Assembly: GCA_028023455.1 (NCBI GenBank)
Contig: JAQFVV010006340.1
Span: 2,671,938-2,735,937 of the forward strand
Source of the DNA: Epiperipatus broadwayi
Taxonomy: Eukaryota > Onychophora > Udeonychophora > Euonychophora > Peripatidae
Length of the DNA: 64,000 nt
Reading direction: 5' to 3'
In this document: positions 35,007 through 47,976 of the stretch, one piece after another
Numbering within the stretch: position 1 is the stretch's first letter
Layout: every line of letters begins with the position of its first letter
The notes under the pieces: generated by a model
Databases searched by the model: none
Told to the model about the DNA's origin: nothing
What the model saw: the letters and a program-made list of their open reading frames with translations, nothing else
Program-made: the position numbers and the translations under genes

Positions 35007-37178
35007 TATACTGGATACTCAATCTATTCTGAAACAGAGGGTGCCACCAGACCACTACATGTCTGGAAAATTTGTTTACTGTGATCAGAATAGATGATGA
35101 TGATGGTTTGCGCTGACTAGACTCAGGGAGAAACAAGAGATCTTAAATTGTTTAGACAATTGAGACAAAAGCACAAAGACAAACATCAGCCAAATTAAGT
35201 TTAAACATATTTCATAAATTTTATTATGAGAAAATAAATTATTAAATATAAGTTTATGACACCAGAGATGGGGGTTAACTCAGGCGTGTGCCAGACATAC
35301 TAAAGGCAAAGCTATGACAGACTGACTGATCTTCTAATAAACAAATTTAAAAGGGAGGAAGCAAATTTCATTCAGCAGAGGATTCACCTAAACATTGGTC
35401 TTCACCTTCAGATATTTAAACCATATGCCCCTGAAATAGATCAAAGAACCCAGTACCGATGAGCTTTCCAAGATCTAAGCATGGTCAGATCTTGAATGTC
35501 CTTATATCGGTATGAACTGCACCAATTACTACATTTAAAATAATGGTGATTGATCCACCTCAAGAACAATCGAAAAATATCATTGAAATGAAGAAACAAT
35601 TAAACCTGGTGAATCCCAGCCAAAGGATTGGCGAAAATTACTTTAAAATTAATAATTAATGGTCCCAATAAGAGACAAGTAAATGATTAGAAAAACGGTT
35701 ACGTCTGCCCCAGCAAATAAAGACAAGAAAATAAACTTACAAACAAATTCTGAGTACATGCTCTGATAAATTTAAAGCACACATAATAACTACAAAAAGA
35801 AATCTATCAGAGAGTGCACATGAGTACGAAATATCAAAAGTTTAAATACTCTAGCAGAATGAAAGTATTGCTCACCTGTAATTTAAGAAAGGATAAAATT
35901 TATCTTCCTGCTGATGACTTATAAAATTACAAAGAAAAACACAATTCTAATTTCCGCTTTTAGAGATATTAGAAACGAAATCTCCACCTGCGGAAAATTA
36001 GACAATAAAGTCATCAGCCAAAAGATTTTTGGAGGTTTAGCAAGAGGGCAAACATAGAGTATAAAATTAATTATTGAATACTAAATAATTACAGGTAAGC
36101 ATAAAAAAAATATATACAAGACTGCTAAAGCATTTACAAAAGCGAGGCATAAAATATAAAACTCATTCGTCACTCTCCAATAAACAAAACTGAAAGCAAA
36201 TTGGAATCTTAAAACTAAGATTCCAAGACACACTACAAAATATTGGAAATTAGAGCAAATATTAACTATGAGGCTATATTGATTTAAGAATACATATTTA
36301 TGATTATATTGAGTGGAGATTTAATGAGAATTAATTTACCCTGGGAAGAATAAAAACGAAAATAGTTACCTTTCGGTAAAAGCAATGTTCACGTAGAGTG
36401 CGCACTTTTACTTAAGTTCATTTTCAGGTTCTTTAGGCAGCAAGGTAGATGTAAAGAGGTTCCGGCTTCTTTTAGGTGTTCAAGGCATTACTAGAGCAAA
36501 CTTGGAAGTCAAGGATCCATCTTTTGTGGAGTTAGCAAGCCATTCGGGTGGTGGTAACAAGTATAGAATTTTCCATTTTGTTGCAGGCAAAAGTATTTAA
36601 TCACACCTGATGTCCTTTAAGAAATTAAATGTCCATGCTGATATAAATTTTTACTTTAGAAACATCTTGTCTATTTATGAATAATGAATTAACTCACTCC
36701 AAATTTTCGGGGCTATTTATACGTTGCTCCATTTCCCGCGAAACACTTTCCTTGTTGTTCAATTTCTTCGCCTTAGGCAGGGCAAATATTAATCTCCCGC
36801 TCAATCTATCTAAGAATTCTACCCAGGGTTTATTGAAATGAAAACAACAACATAAAAATCAAATCTCCGCTATAAAAATTGTTTGCAATAATCAAAATAA
36901 AAGCAACAGGAATGTAATTAGCTAGCCAGGCTGTTTTTAAATCAAATGGATTTAAAAACAGGCGGTATATGAAAACTATTTTAAAATAAATCGAAAAACA
37001 TTTTTTTAAAAAAATCCGTTTTACATATAAATGCTTGTGTTTTGATACATGCATTCTTTTTAAATAATAATGAAAATTTAAACCCTAAACGTTTAATTAA
37101 AATTAAAAGCTTAATAAATTTCTTTTTTTTTTTTTGTTTAATAACAACACCATTGAACCGGATTTCAATCAGGTTCAA
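35007..37178 (-). repeat. 3' LTR of the minus-strand element
   Basis: It is the direct repeat partner of 38840-41010. The outer end reads ACTGGATACTCAATCTATTC and the inner end GGATTTCAATCAGGTTCAA. Confidence 0.85.
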
Positions 37179-37418
37179 CTGCCTCAAAACGTGATCAAAA
37201 AAAAAAAAAAAACATTCCTGTAACTTTTTTTTTTTTAAAACTATAAACACTTTAAAAGTATTCTTAGAAATTCGGCCGAACGTTTGCCTCGCACTCATGA
37301 AAAACAAAACAATATTTCATTTGAATCAAAACCTTTCTCCATTCTCGTAATTCATTAACAAAAATTTTTTTTTTATTTTTATTAAAAACAATCCATCCGA
37401 TTGCTAAATGCTGAACCC
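37179..37418 (-). other. Non-coding segment between gag and 3' LTR
   Basis: A/T homopolymer-rich with no ORF. A polypurine tract was not clearly recognised; GAGGCAG directly before the LTR on the minus strand is a weak candidate. Confidence 0.45.
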
Positions 37419-38354
37419 TTAACTTTTGTCCGGTGGTTCTTTTACTCCTTTTACTAACTTACTAAAATAAGTTCCTTTCCCACTCTTATATTTTCTTAGC
37501 TTATACGAATTTCTCTTGTCTCTTTCTGGTTCTGTTCTCTTTTCTAGCATATATACCTGGATCTTTTTCTTAACGAAACTTCCCAATTCTTCCTCCTTTC
37601 CTACTTTATTTTTGAGCATATCAACACTAGCAAAAAGAAAATTTTTATCTTCTACCCATTTTTCGAACGTTTTAAATAAGATTGTTCTATAGATGGATTC
37701 TATTTCCGCTTTAAAATCATATTTCTTAATCTTTCTTTTACCTCTTTTCTTCTTTTCAAAACAAACAGTTATTGAAACCAATTTATTTCTAGTTTCCCTT
37801 GGAGACTCTTCTACCTGCTTTTCTGTTTTTACCTTATAACTTTCTTCTATTGCTTTATTTACATTTACTAAATTTTCTGCCACACTTTCTACTTGTAACC
37901 CATCTGTGCTTATTTCTAACTTTATTTCCACCTTTTCTGTCCTAACACTATCCTGTGCTACCTTAATTTCTATATCTTTTATGACCTCAACTTTTTCTAC
38001 TTCTTGAGTTTCTTCTACTTCTCCCATCATTTCTCCTCTCATTTCTTTCATTTCCCTAATCATTTCTTCCTTCATTGCCTACTGGCCCTGCTTAACTTCA
38101 CTAATTTCTTCCTTCATTGCCTGTTGGACCTGCTTAATTTCCTCCTTTATTTCTGCTTTAAACTCTGCCATCATTGCTTGCTGACTTTTCTTGAATTCAC
38201 TCATATCCTCCTTCATTTCTATTACCAACTTCATCAACATCTTCATCATCATCTGTGACTCACTTTCTTCTTTTTCTACAATTTGAGGGTTTTTAAATGA
38301 GACAGGGCTTTCTTCTACACATGCCGCCCTGTCGCTTTCTTCGTTGACTTCCAT
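37419..38354 (-). pseudogene. gag: Gag-like coiled-coil protein with one in-frame stop
   Basis: The minus-strand frame starts at 38354 (MEVNEESDRAACVEE) and runs 91 codons to a TAG at 38079-38081, then stays open in the same frame to 37419 (218 more codons). The first part has a Met/Glu/Lys-rich helical region in which a QQAMKEE-type heptad unit is repeated; the stop falls inside one of these units where the parallel unit has a Gln codon. The second part continues with acidic, Val/Glu-rich helix and ends in a basic Lys/Arg-rich tail. The layout (acidic coiled coil then basic tail) recalls the first third of the 6729-7802 Gag, but no capsid-type WW motif or zinc knuckle is visible. An inactive or readthrough copy; function inferred from position. 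Confidence 0.65.
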
Positions 38355-38839
38355 TTTTACACAAAGATTAAATTCGCAATACTAACTTTTTTTAAAAAAC
38401 AAAAAATCTAAACTCTAAAAGCCAATAAAATGCTATTTACTGTTTTCTATAAATTATTTCATAACAAAGATGAACTATATTTAACTCTTCAAAAAAAATT
38501 AACTTAGACAGACTTTTTAGACAATACTCTTTTTATAGTTTCTAATTCATTTCATATAAAAGAAAGATGAACTATATTTAACTCTTGAAATAAAATGACT
38601 CCGATAGACTTTTCGAAAATACACTTTTACAGTTTATAAATTATTTCATTAAAAAGAAAGACGAACCCCATTCTACCAAACTACTCCAACAATACATACA
38701 ATAATTAACAAAAACCGAACCTCCACCTACTAGATCTTGCCTCTTACACCTGAAATCTTTCTCAATTGTCTAAACAAAATCTCACATGAGTTTGAAAACT
38801 CGAAGCCTCACGTTGGTAGCACTAAAAATTATTATCCTA
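38355..38839 (-). other. Leader with primer-binding-like site
   Basis: It lies between the 5' LTR and gag on the minus strand. It contains the CCAACGTGAGGC motif about 25-40 bases from the LTR edge and three related copies of an AAAGATGAACTATATTTAAC unit (about 38467, 38563 and, diverged, 38657). Confidence 0.55.
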
Positions 38840-41010
38840 TATACTGGATACTCAATCTATTCTGAAACAGAGGGTGCCACCAGACCACTACGTGTCTGGA
38901 AAATTTGTTTACTGTGATCAGAATAGATGATGATGATGGTTTGCACCGACTAGACTCAGGGAGAAACAAGAGATCTTAAATTGTTTAGACAATTGAGACA
39001 AAAGCACAAAGACAAACGTCAGCCAAATTAAGTTTAAACATATTTCATAAATTTTATTATGAGAAAATAAATTATTAAATATAAGTTTATGACACCAGAG
39101 ATGGGGGTTAACTCAGGCATGTACCAGACATACTAAAGGCAAAGCTATGACAGACTGACTGATCTTCTAATAAACAAATTTAAAAGGGAGGAATCAAATT
39201 TCATTCAGCAGAGGATTCACCTAAACATTGGTCTCCACCTTCAGATATTTAAACCATATGCCCCTGAAATAGATCAAAGAACCCAGTGCCGATGAGCTTT
39301 CCGAGATCTAAGCATGGTCAGATCTCGAATGTCCTTATATCGGTATAAACTGCACCAATTACTACATTTAAAATAACGGTGATTGATCCACCTCAAGAAC
39401 AATCGAAAAATATCATTGAAATGAAGAAACAATTAAACCTGGTGAATCCCAGCCAAACGATTGGCGAAAATTACTTTAAAATTAATAATTAATGGTCCCA
39501 ATAAGAGACAAGTAAATGATTAGAAAAACAGTTACATCTGCCCCAGCAAATAAAGAAAAGAAAATAAACTTACAAACAAATTCTGAGTACACGCTCTGAT
39601 AAATTTAAAGCACACATAATAACTACAAAAAGAAATCTATCGGAGAGTGCACATGAGTATGAAATATCAAAAGTTTAAATACTCTAGCAGAATGAAAGTA
39701 TTGCTCACCTGTAATTTAAGAAAGGATAAAATTTATCTTCCTGCTGATGACTTATAAAATTACAAAGAAAAACACAATTCTAATTTCCACTTTTAGAGAT
39801 ATTAGAAACGAAATCTCCACCTGCAGAAAATTAGACAATAAAGTCATCAGCCAAAAGATTTTTGGAGGTTTAGCAAGAGGGCAAACATAGAGTATAAAAT
39901 TAATTATTGAATACTAAATAATTACAGGTAAGCATAAAAAAATATATACAAGACTGCTAAAGCATTTACAAAAGCGAGGCATAAAATATAAAACTCATTC
40001 GTCACTCTCCAATAAACAAAACTGAAAGCAAATTGGAATCTTAAAACTAAGATTCCAAGACACACTACAAAATATTGGAAATTAGAGCAAATATTAAATA
40101 TGAGGCTATATTGATTTAAGAATACATATTTATGATTAGATTGAGTGGAGATTTAATGAGAATTAATTTACCCTGGGAAGAATAAAAACGAAAATAGTTA
40201 CCTTTCGGTAAAACAAAGTTCACGTAGAGTGCGCACTTTTACTTAAGTTCATTTTCAGGTTCTTTAGGCAGCAAGGTAGATGTAAAGAGGTTCCGGCTTC
40301 TTTTAGGTGTTCAAGGCATTACTGGAGCAAACTTGGAAGTCAGGGATCCGTCTTTTGTGGAGTTAGCAAGCCATTCGGGTGGTGGTAACAAGTATAGAAT
40401 TTTTCATTTTGTTGCAGGCAAAAGTATTTAATCACAGCTGATGTCCTTTAAGAAATTAAATGTCCATGCTGATATAAATTTTTACTTTAGAAACAGCTTG
40501 TCTATTTACGAATAATGAATTAACTGACACTCCAAATTTTCGGGGCTATTTATACGTTGCTCCATTTCCCGCGAAACACTTTACTTGTTGTTCAATTTCT
40601 TCGCCTTAGGCAGGGCAAATATTAATCTCCCGCTCAATCTATCTAAGAATTCTACCCAGGGTTTATTGAAATGAAAACAACAACATAAAAATCAAATCTC
40701 CGCTATAAAAATTGTTTGCAATAATCAAAATAAAAGCAACAGGAATGTAATTAGCTAGCCAGGCTGTTTTTAAATCAAATGGATTTAAAAACAGGCGGTA
40801 TATGAAAACTATTTTAAAATAAATCGAAAAACATTTTTTTAAAAAATCCGTTTTACATATAAATGCTTGTGTTTTGATACACGCATTCTTTTTAAATAAT
40901 AATGAAAATTTAAACCCTAAACGTTTAATTAAAATTAAAAGCTTAATAAATTTCTTTTTTTTTTTTTGTTTAATAACAACATTATTGAACCGGATTTCAA
41001 TCAGGTTCAA
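38840..41010 (-). repeat. 5' LTR of the minus-strand element
   Basis: It is the direct repeat partner of 35007-37178. A 124-codon minus ORF at its right edge is an LTR/A-T run artefact. Confidence 0.85.
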
Positions 41011-41400
41011 TATAGTACTCATCAAAAATAATAGCATTTAATCCAAGCCTAAAGACTCAAATCCTCTCAAAACCAAAGGGGTTTATACAATTTCATGCAA
41101 CATTTGTAAGCTTCTTATATAAGCATGAGCAATCATCACATCAATGCTATGATAGATGGGCATATTAATGCATTTACAAAGAACTTGTTATGATTAGCAC
41201 TTTTTCTCTATGCTTTATATACAGGCCATAGTATTGATTTTTTAACATGAAAACATTATCCAAATGTGACATTCTCTGTCAATTTCAGATTAGAGAAGCT
41301 ATTGAGATTTCAAAAGAAATGTGGTGATACATGCACATTATCTTTTATTTGGAAGGATTTTTTAAAAATTTCATCTAAATATTTTTTTATATTTATTATT
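41011..41400 (+). pseudogene. Penelope-like element 3' end (right arm of a split palindrome)
   Basis: The plus strand carries a GVYTISCNICK segment (near 41070-41110), a TGHSIDF block (near 41225) and a REAIEISKEMW block (near 41290-41325), matching the PLE GIY-YIG endonuclease order with stops. It mirrors 34590-35006. Confidence 0.7.
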
Positions 41401-41689
41401 TCTATTTTCTAGTAATAGAATACTAATTATTATATTATTATACATCAAAGTTTACAGAGCCCTATACAATTATTGTTGGTATATATTTTTATTTCAATAA
41501 CTTATACTTAGACATACCCAAATAACATTTTCTTTATATCTGTAGGCTGTAAAATTTTTATTTAAATATTTATATATTAATGAATGAAGCAGTGTACCCT
41601 AAATTCAAAATTAATGATGTATAATTTGAAGAATATTCATATAAACTTGAGACAGTACATAAAAAAATCAATTTCTACAACATAATGGC

Positions 41690-42185
41690 ATCAAAACAGG
41701 CAAAGCTCACTATATGTAATGTCACACACAACAACCTAGAGTAATCAATGGATGCTAGAAATTGTGATCATGTGATGTTTATTGGTTTAAAATCAATCCT
41801 GACTAATAAGATAGTGGTGGCTATGGTTATTAAAGAACCAAAGACACCACAATGTATAGGTACTGAACTGAGTTCAGACCTATATGACAATATAAGCTGA
41901 TGGGCTTGAATTGAAAATATTAAAGTGTTTTCAATTTATGACTTGTAGTTTTGTAGTAAAGTGGAGATAAAAGGTGGCTGCTGGAGGGTTGCATTAGATC
42001 CTAAAATGTAGGTGCAGTGCTCTCAGATCCAAGGTTCTTCACTGACGAAGGCCACAAGCCAGAAATTAGCCTGGGGATATTGGATGAGTAGACACTAGAT
42101 GGGGATTTTATGCAAAAGTCTTCTGGCATCCATTGATTACTCTAGTTTGCTGTGTGTGGCCATATGTATCATGAGTTTTGCCTGT
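41690..42185 (+). repeat. Solo copy of the second hammerhead repeat family
   Basis: Related to the 60118-61345 array. It shares TATTGGATGAGTAG, the CCACAAGC ribozyme stem region and the GAACT(C/G)AGTTCAG block. It contains one near-complete hammerhead (42034-42080) on the plus strand. Confidence 0.65.
42034..42080 (+). ncRNA. Hammerhead ribozyme, second family, probably inactive
   Basis: The core CTGACGA (42042-42048) and GAAA (42062-42065) flank a GGC-CACAA-GCC stem II. Stem I pairs TCTTCA with TGGGGA. The cleavage triplet is GCC (42069-42071) instead of GUC, losing the conserved A-U pair of stem III, so activity is doubtful. Confidence 0.6.
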
Positions 42186-45100
42186 TTTAACAACAGTTAT
42201 AAGCAAGCATAAAAAATGGTGAACATGTGGTGTATAATGGCATCAAATTATAAAAATGTTATAACAAAACTATTAATGTAAAGTGGCACTATTACGAAGG
42301 ACATAGAAATTGTCATTATTTCTCAAAATGAAAAATTGGTACATAGTTTATTCAACAAATATGGAATACTTCATGCTTTAGATATATTCTATACAATGTA
42401 CTTTTCTTTTTAATTAGGAAGCACACTAGAATTACTTCTACATAATATTGAAGTTGAATCAAAATCAGAGTCTTTATAATAGATATAAAAACTATTTTAT
42501 AACCAACATTTTTATTTACCTTGCACTAAAAAAATATTTGTTTCTTCAATCACAATTTGATTGTTAATATTTAATTTGAAATATAATGTGGGTGGTCTAG
42601 TACTTATTTAAGTCAATTCATTGTTATAAAATATAGGGATTAACTTAATTAATTTCTAGAAACTCCCATATTTTTATTTCAAGTTAAATATAAAAACATA
42701 AGTTGTGGTTGAAGCAAGGATTATATTTTAGTGCCAAATAAATAAAAATGTTGATTATAAAATATAATTTTATATATACTTCTTCAATAATGTTTCTTAT
42801 TCATCTATAACATTATATCTTATTAAATAATTATTAATAAATTATTTAAGAGAAGACTGCAAGGAACAATCAAAACTGTCATTATTATTTGCTTAAAGGT
42901 GTAAGAAGTTTGTGATTATTTAATAAGATATATGATTATAAAATATGTTTTATATTTATTATTTCGTTCTTAGCATTAAGATTGTAATCAAAGTTTGTTT
43001 TATTTAAATTTTAAAATGATGCTAAATACTTTCAAGATTATAGGTTAAACCATAAATATTTAATCAACCATGTTTGCAATATAGTTTTGTTTACCTTTCC
43101 ACTGCCCTGTATTTTAGAAACAAAGCAACCTACCTAAAATATTTTGCGTCATATTGCATTGGCCATTATTATAAGGTAAATTTTAAACATGAATAAATTA
43201 TACTAAATTTGAATAAATTATGTTGAATCTTCATATATTAAGCTACACTTTTAAATTTTTATTCTAACTTTTATAAGAGTATTTAATTGAATCAAACCAT
43301 TTACCATAATATTTATGTACTGCCCTCTTATACAGACTACTGGCATTTTATTAATTTGTTTTAAATTTTATATTAAAAAATATTTCAAATTTTACCCACT
43401 CGCTGTTTTGTATTTATGAAATTACCATAAATCTTTTAGTGATATATTGCATTGTCTGTGATTTATGTCAAATGAATCAAATTTCAACAAATTCTATTGT
43501 ATATAAATAAATTAGATTTTAATTTTAAATTTTTATTCTAAATTAAAATAGTGTCTATAAACAAACAAACAGTGATTGAAACTTAAATAAAAGTCATTGT
43601 TTAGCATAATGATTACATTGTTGCAATTCAGAGAAAACATGACTCTTTAAATAATGCAAATTTTTTTTAAAAAATTTCTAAAATATATGGTGATTCTTAA
43701 TGTAATTTATATGAAATATGATGTGGATTTTTTCCTTCAAAATCATATTGCAAAACATAACTTCTACATAAGTAATCTTAAACAATATTGCAAACACCAT
43801 TTAATACATGTTTTATGTATGCTTTATTTACAAACACCAATGCAAACTGGTCTGAGACTATGAATTGTGCAGCATTTACTTATCTATACAAATTTAAAAC
43901 TGATTTAACCAATGTGTCTGTATTTTGTAGTCATAGAAAGAAATATGAATGTGTTTTGCTCCTGATAATGTTGAGATAATTTGTGAAAAAGAAAATGGTA
44001 GAAATGTAATGATTAAGCAGGTTTGATTTATGGTCTACAGTAAACACACAATGAATCAGTGAACCAATAGCATGCACACAAGCAAAAAAGGTTTTCTTTT
44101 TAATTTTTGAAACAAAAATTAATGGTAAAACACTGTCTATGTACACAAAACATTGTTTATTTTTGCTTAATAATCATGATTATGACCCTAATGACTTAAA
44201 AGTTTACTTAGTTTATTTAAGATAATTTTATTCTTCAGTTTAATTTTTCTCTTAGTTTTCAGATTCGACTTTCCATAGTAAATTTTGTAAATAAGTAAAT
44301 AAAGATTGAAGTAATTGTTAAGTCACTGAATAAATGAGTTTAAACACCATGCATTTACTTTACAATGGTATGAAAAAATAAACTTTTTATTCAGAAACTT
44401 GGAGACGTTTTTTTTTTAAAAAAAATAATTCAATATTACCTGCTAATTTAATAATACTGAATCTTTTTCCCTATAATCAATAAAAACCAAGACTAATCAT
44501 TATTTTGAGTGCTCATTCCTATAATTAAAAACTATTTGTTCCAATATGGAATTTAAAAACAGATAATTGGAAAGAATATATTATATATATTGAATAGTAT
44601 ATTATTTGAATCTCTCTTGTTCTATTTTCCTATGAATAATTTAACAAACTCATAGCAACTTCTAAATGATTTATATAATCCTTAAACAACTTTTACCATT
44701 TGAATACTCTTAGAAGAGCTGTTTGTAGGCAGTATTTGTCTATCAAAGTTTTCATAACTGATGTTTTTTTTTAAATCATTGGATTATGCTACAAAAGTGG
44801 GGGAAAGGTGCAAAACGATTTCCCAAGATTTGATCAAACGGCTTTCTCACTTTTATAGTTTGATGTATATTATATAAATTGCCCCTAAAACTTACTATTT
44901 ACTTGATAAAATATTTTCAGTCTTATTAACTATCCTTGTAACTATAATTACAAAACACTATTCATCATCATTTTTCAAATAAAAACTATGACAAAACCTT
45001 TGACATGCAAGCAAAACTGAGTGAGTCTGTAAATCAAATAAACCCAAAAATCATTCTGAAAATATTCATTGTCACTATCCAAATTCTTTGAAAGAATCAT

Positions 45101-45399
45101 TTAAACAAGAATGTTTTTAATAGATGAAAATCCATATACTTATAAAGCAAGCTGAATTTGGAAGAAATATTCTGCTATAGAAAAGTTTTTATTTTTGACA
45201 ACTCACATTGAAAATATTTCCAAAAAATAAAGGATGGTTTATATGTTTTTATTGTTTGGAAAAATCAATTTCTAAAAATGTGAAGAAAATCCTAAAACAA
45301 AGAAAAATCATAAATTTACATGATAAAATATTCTCCAATTAAAAAATTCAAATGAGAATAAATTATAATCATAATAGATACATAAGTTCATATATATTA
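42186..45399. other. AT-rich non-coding DNA
   Basis: No supportable gene or element. Overlapping short ORFs at 43654-44146 on both strands look like chance. Confidence 0.4.
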
Positions 45400-46375
45400 T
45401 TTTTTATAAATCTTTTAATATACACTTTAATTCATTTTTATATGTAAATTTTTGTTTATTTTTCTAAGTTTCAACTGTCCTACAGTCTTCGTCACAGCTA
45501 CAACATTTAAATATAGAATCATATAACCATTATTTTATTTACATATGAAAGATTATTAATAATTATATTTTATTTTTAATTCTATATCTTTACTATTCTC
45601 ATTTCCTAATTCTTATTTTCTTATTATTTCTCTATTATTTCTACTTTTTTATTTTTTATTTCTTCTTCATTCCTTTCTATCATTCTACATTATTCTTTAA
45701 TATATCTCTAACATCTTTCTGTTTTACTTTTTTATCTATACATATTAAAATTTCTTTTCTTAATTTCTATTATTTATCTATACCTATTCATTTATTAATA
45801 ATGTCTATTTTATTTTTATTCCTTTTTTATTAATTATTTTTACTTTTAATTTACTTATTCATTTTACTTACATTTTATACGTTTTTTTCTTCCTTTTTAT
45901 ATTTATAATTGATTCTTATTAAAATTCTTTAGCCTCTTATTCACATATTCCTTAAAGGTAACTCCCTTTATTATCAATTTCTTTAACTTTTTATCCCTTT
46001 CTTTAAACTTTTTATTTTTAAAAAAGTTTTTATCTATATATTTTTTTATTCTTACTGACATTTCTATAAAAATAATATTCTACACCCCCCCATTTCTATT
46101 TAGATTTGGCTTCATCTTCTTAATTAATATAGCTTCTTTTATTATTCTATCTCTTCTATTATTAGTATAACTTATTATTTTATGCTATATTTCTCAAATA
46201 TGTGTCCTGTTTTTATAGAATGCATACAAATTGGTGATTTGTTATTATATCTATGTTGAATCAATCTTGTATACATTGAATGTTTTATTTCTCCTACATA
46301 ATTAGTTCTTATTATATTAGTGTTGCATAATTTACATTCTACCTCATATATTCCATTTATGATTTATAAATTTAA
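45400..46375 (-). pseudogene. Penelope-like element 3' end, GIY-YIG remnant
   Basis: On the minus strand the order is a GIYEVECKLCN segment (near 46320-46355), NYVGEIKHSMYTRLIQHRYN (near 46235-46300), an NKSPICMHS block and RDRIIKEAILIKKMKPNLNR (near 46100-46160), with one stop inside. It is close in sequence to the 27982-29060 copy. The long T-rich tail ends near 45400-45500 with a hammerhead-like motif. No reverse transcriptase part was found. Confidence 0.8.
45462..45502 (-). ncRNA. Hammerhead-like motif in PLE tail
   Basis: On the minus strand GTGACGA, then ACTGT-AGG-ACAGT (a perfect 5-bp stem II), then GAAAC. The first conserved core base (C of CUGANGA) is G, and no clear cleavage triplet follows, so it is likely a relic. 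Confidence 0.4.
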
Positions 46376-47976
46376 GCTTTATAAAAAAGTAATATATATG
46401 AATATAAGAAGAAAAATGCAAAAAGTAAAGGAGAAGATATAAGACAAATAATTTCAAAGAATGAGTCTACAGCAGTTCATTTCTTTTCTCTAAGAATTTA
46501 ATATACACTTTAGTGATCTTAAAAGTAGAGAATGCCACAAATTTATTTATGCTTATAATATTCATTTAATCTCTCAATCATTAAAAATAAAAAAGCTGGA
46601 AAAACTCTTTCAGAGAGTAGGCTCTTATTATTACTACAACACATTATAGTATACTTAACTTTATAATGAAGCAACATATAGTCATCTCTTAATGTGAATT
46701 TCATTTTTGCAATGATATATTGAAACCCAATATTGCCTTATGCAATTTAAAAATAGTCTTGGATCACAGCCTAATATTTTTTTTGTTTAATTAAAATTAG
46801 TTTTAAATAGTTTCAAACAATGACTTCATTAAAAAAATTAACTGTTTACAATGCTATCACTTTACTGCATTTAGGGCAGCTGCATTTAACCCCCTAATAT
46901 ATCATATTGATAAATATATTTTGTCTGTCATGTAACAGATGCTTTACTAAACTTCTGGATATATTCCATTGATATACGTCATAAGAAATATTACAGATAC
47001 AATAAAGTATTTTCCAATGACATTTCTGATCTTTCACATATTTATCTATATGAGATGAAATTTGATCTTATTGAAAGTGTATAAAAGGTTATTAAATACA
47101 TCAGTAATGCCAATAAATCAAAATTTAGGTACAATGTCCAAGTGTTCTTTCACACGAAGATTCTTTTTCTCAACATTCAACCAAAAATCTATAACCAAAT
47201 AATTATGGAATGCAAAATAAATTATTTAGACCAGGTCCATCCTATTTTTTGTCCAGATCTACCAATACAACTATCTTGATTTACTCTTTCTATATGTTAC
47301 TGGACTCATTAACAGAACATCTCATCAGTGTCATAGATAAAATTTAACAGCAATTGTCTTTTTTAGATGTGGATATAAACCAAATATATAATACTATATA
47401 GTTCATGACAATAAAATCTGTGGCTATATTGACAAAATAAGGGTAATGAATAAAACCAAGAAAGAGTTTATCTTCTAGATAAAATTATTACTATTATCAT
47501 CATCATAATATTAAATCATTTCAATGATCATAAAAAATAATGCAAACGTTTGTAATATACATTTAATCTAGTGTATTACGTAGACTTCTATTAGAAATTT
47601 TTAGTAGAATAAATTTGGTATAAGTAAAAATATATTTTTATTAGAAGAATAGTAATATAATAATATTAAAAATATATATTGTCTATATTTATGTATACAT
47701 ACAAAGTAACTGTATATTTAATCCCTAAGGATTAAATAAAACGTAATAATATTTTTTCTTATTTAAATAAAGCTAAAGTTATTTCCCGTTAACTTCATTA
47801 TTAAGTTAAATGAGCATTTCATTAAATGTTTATTGAATTGTTAATAAAAAACTTTGTTCAATGTATTTGCTGATGATCATTTAAGGAATGATTATTTGAC
47901 TTATTGATAATTGCATGGGAATTTGGATTTAATGACCTATTGTTTAGAGTGGCTGTGCTAAAGTTGTTTGCCAGTT
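46376..47976. other. AT-rich non-coding DNA
   Basis: No gene or element could be supported in this 1.6 kb. Confidence 0.4.

Larger units (their letters stand above)
35007..41014 (-). mobile_element. Gag-bearing LTR retrotransposon, minus strand
   Basis: Two direct repeats of about 2.17 kb (35007-37178 and 38840-41010), differing only by scattered substitutions, flank a 1.66-kb internal region. On the minus strand the internal region holds a gag-like ORF split by one stop (38354-37419) and no pol. A TGCTACCAACGTGAGGC sequence (inverse of about 38801-38817) matches the primer-binding sequence of the 4143-10900 element, so both are probably primed by the same tRNA. TATA flanks both sides (35007-35010 and 41011-41014). 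It is inserted between two inverted PLE ends. Confidence 0.83.

Noticed and set aside
36830-37307. Lys/Phe-rich minus-strand ORFs at the LTR edge (also 40663-41037)
   Set aside because: They are produced by A/T homopolymer runs across the LTR boundary and duplicated because the LTR is duplicated.
43654-44146. Cluster of short ORFs on both strands
   Set aside because: Mutually overlapping, with AT-driven composition; no motif.
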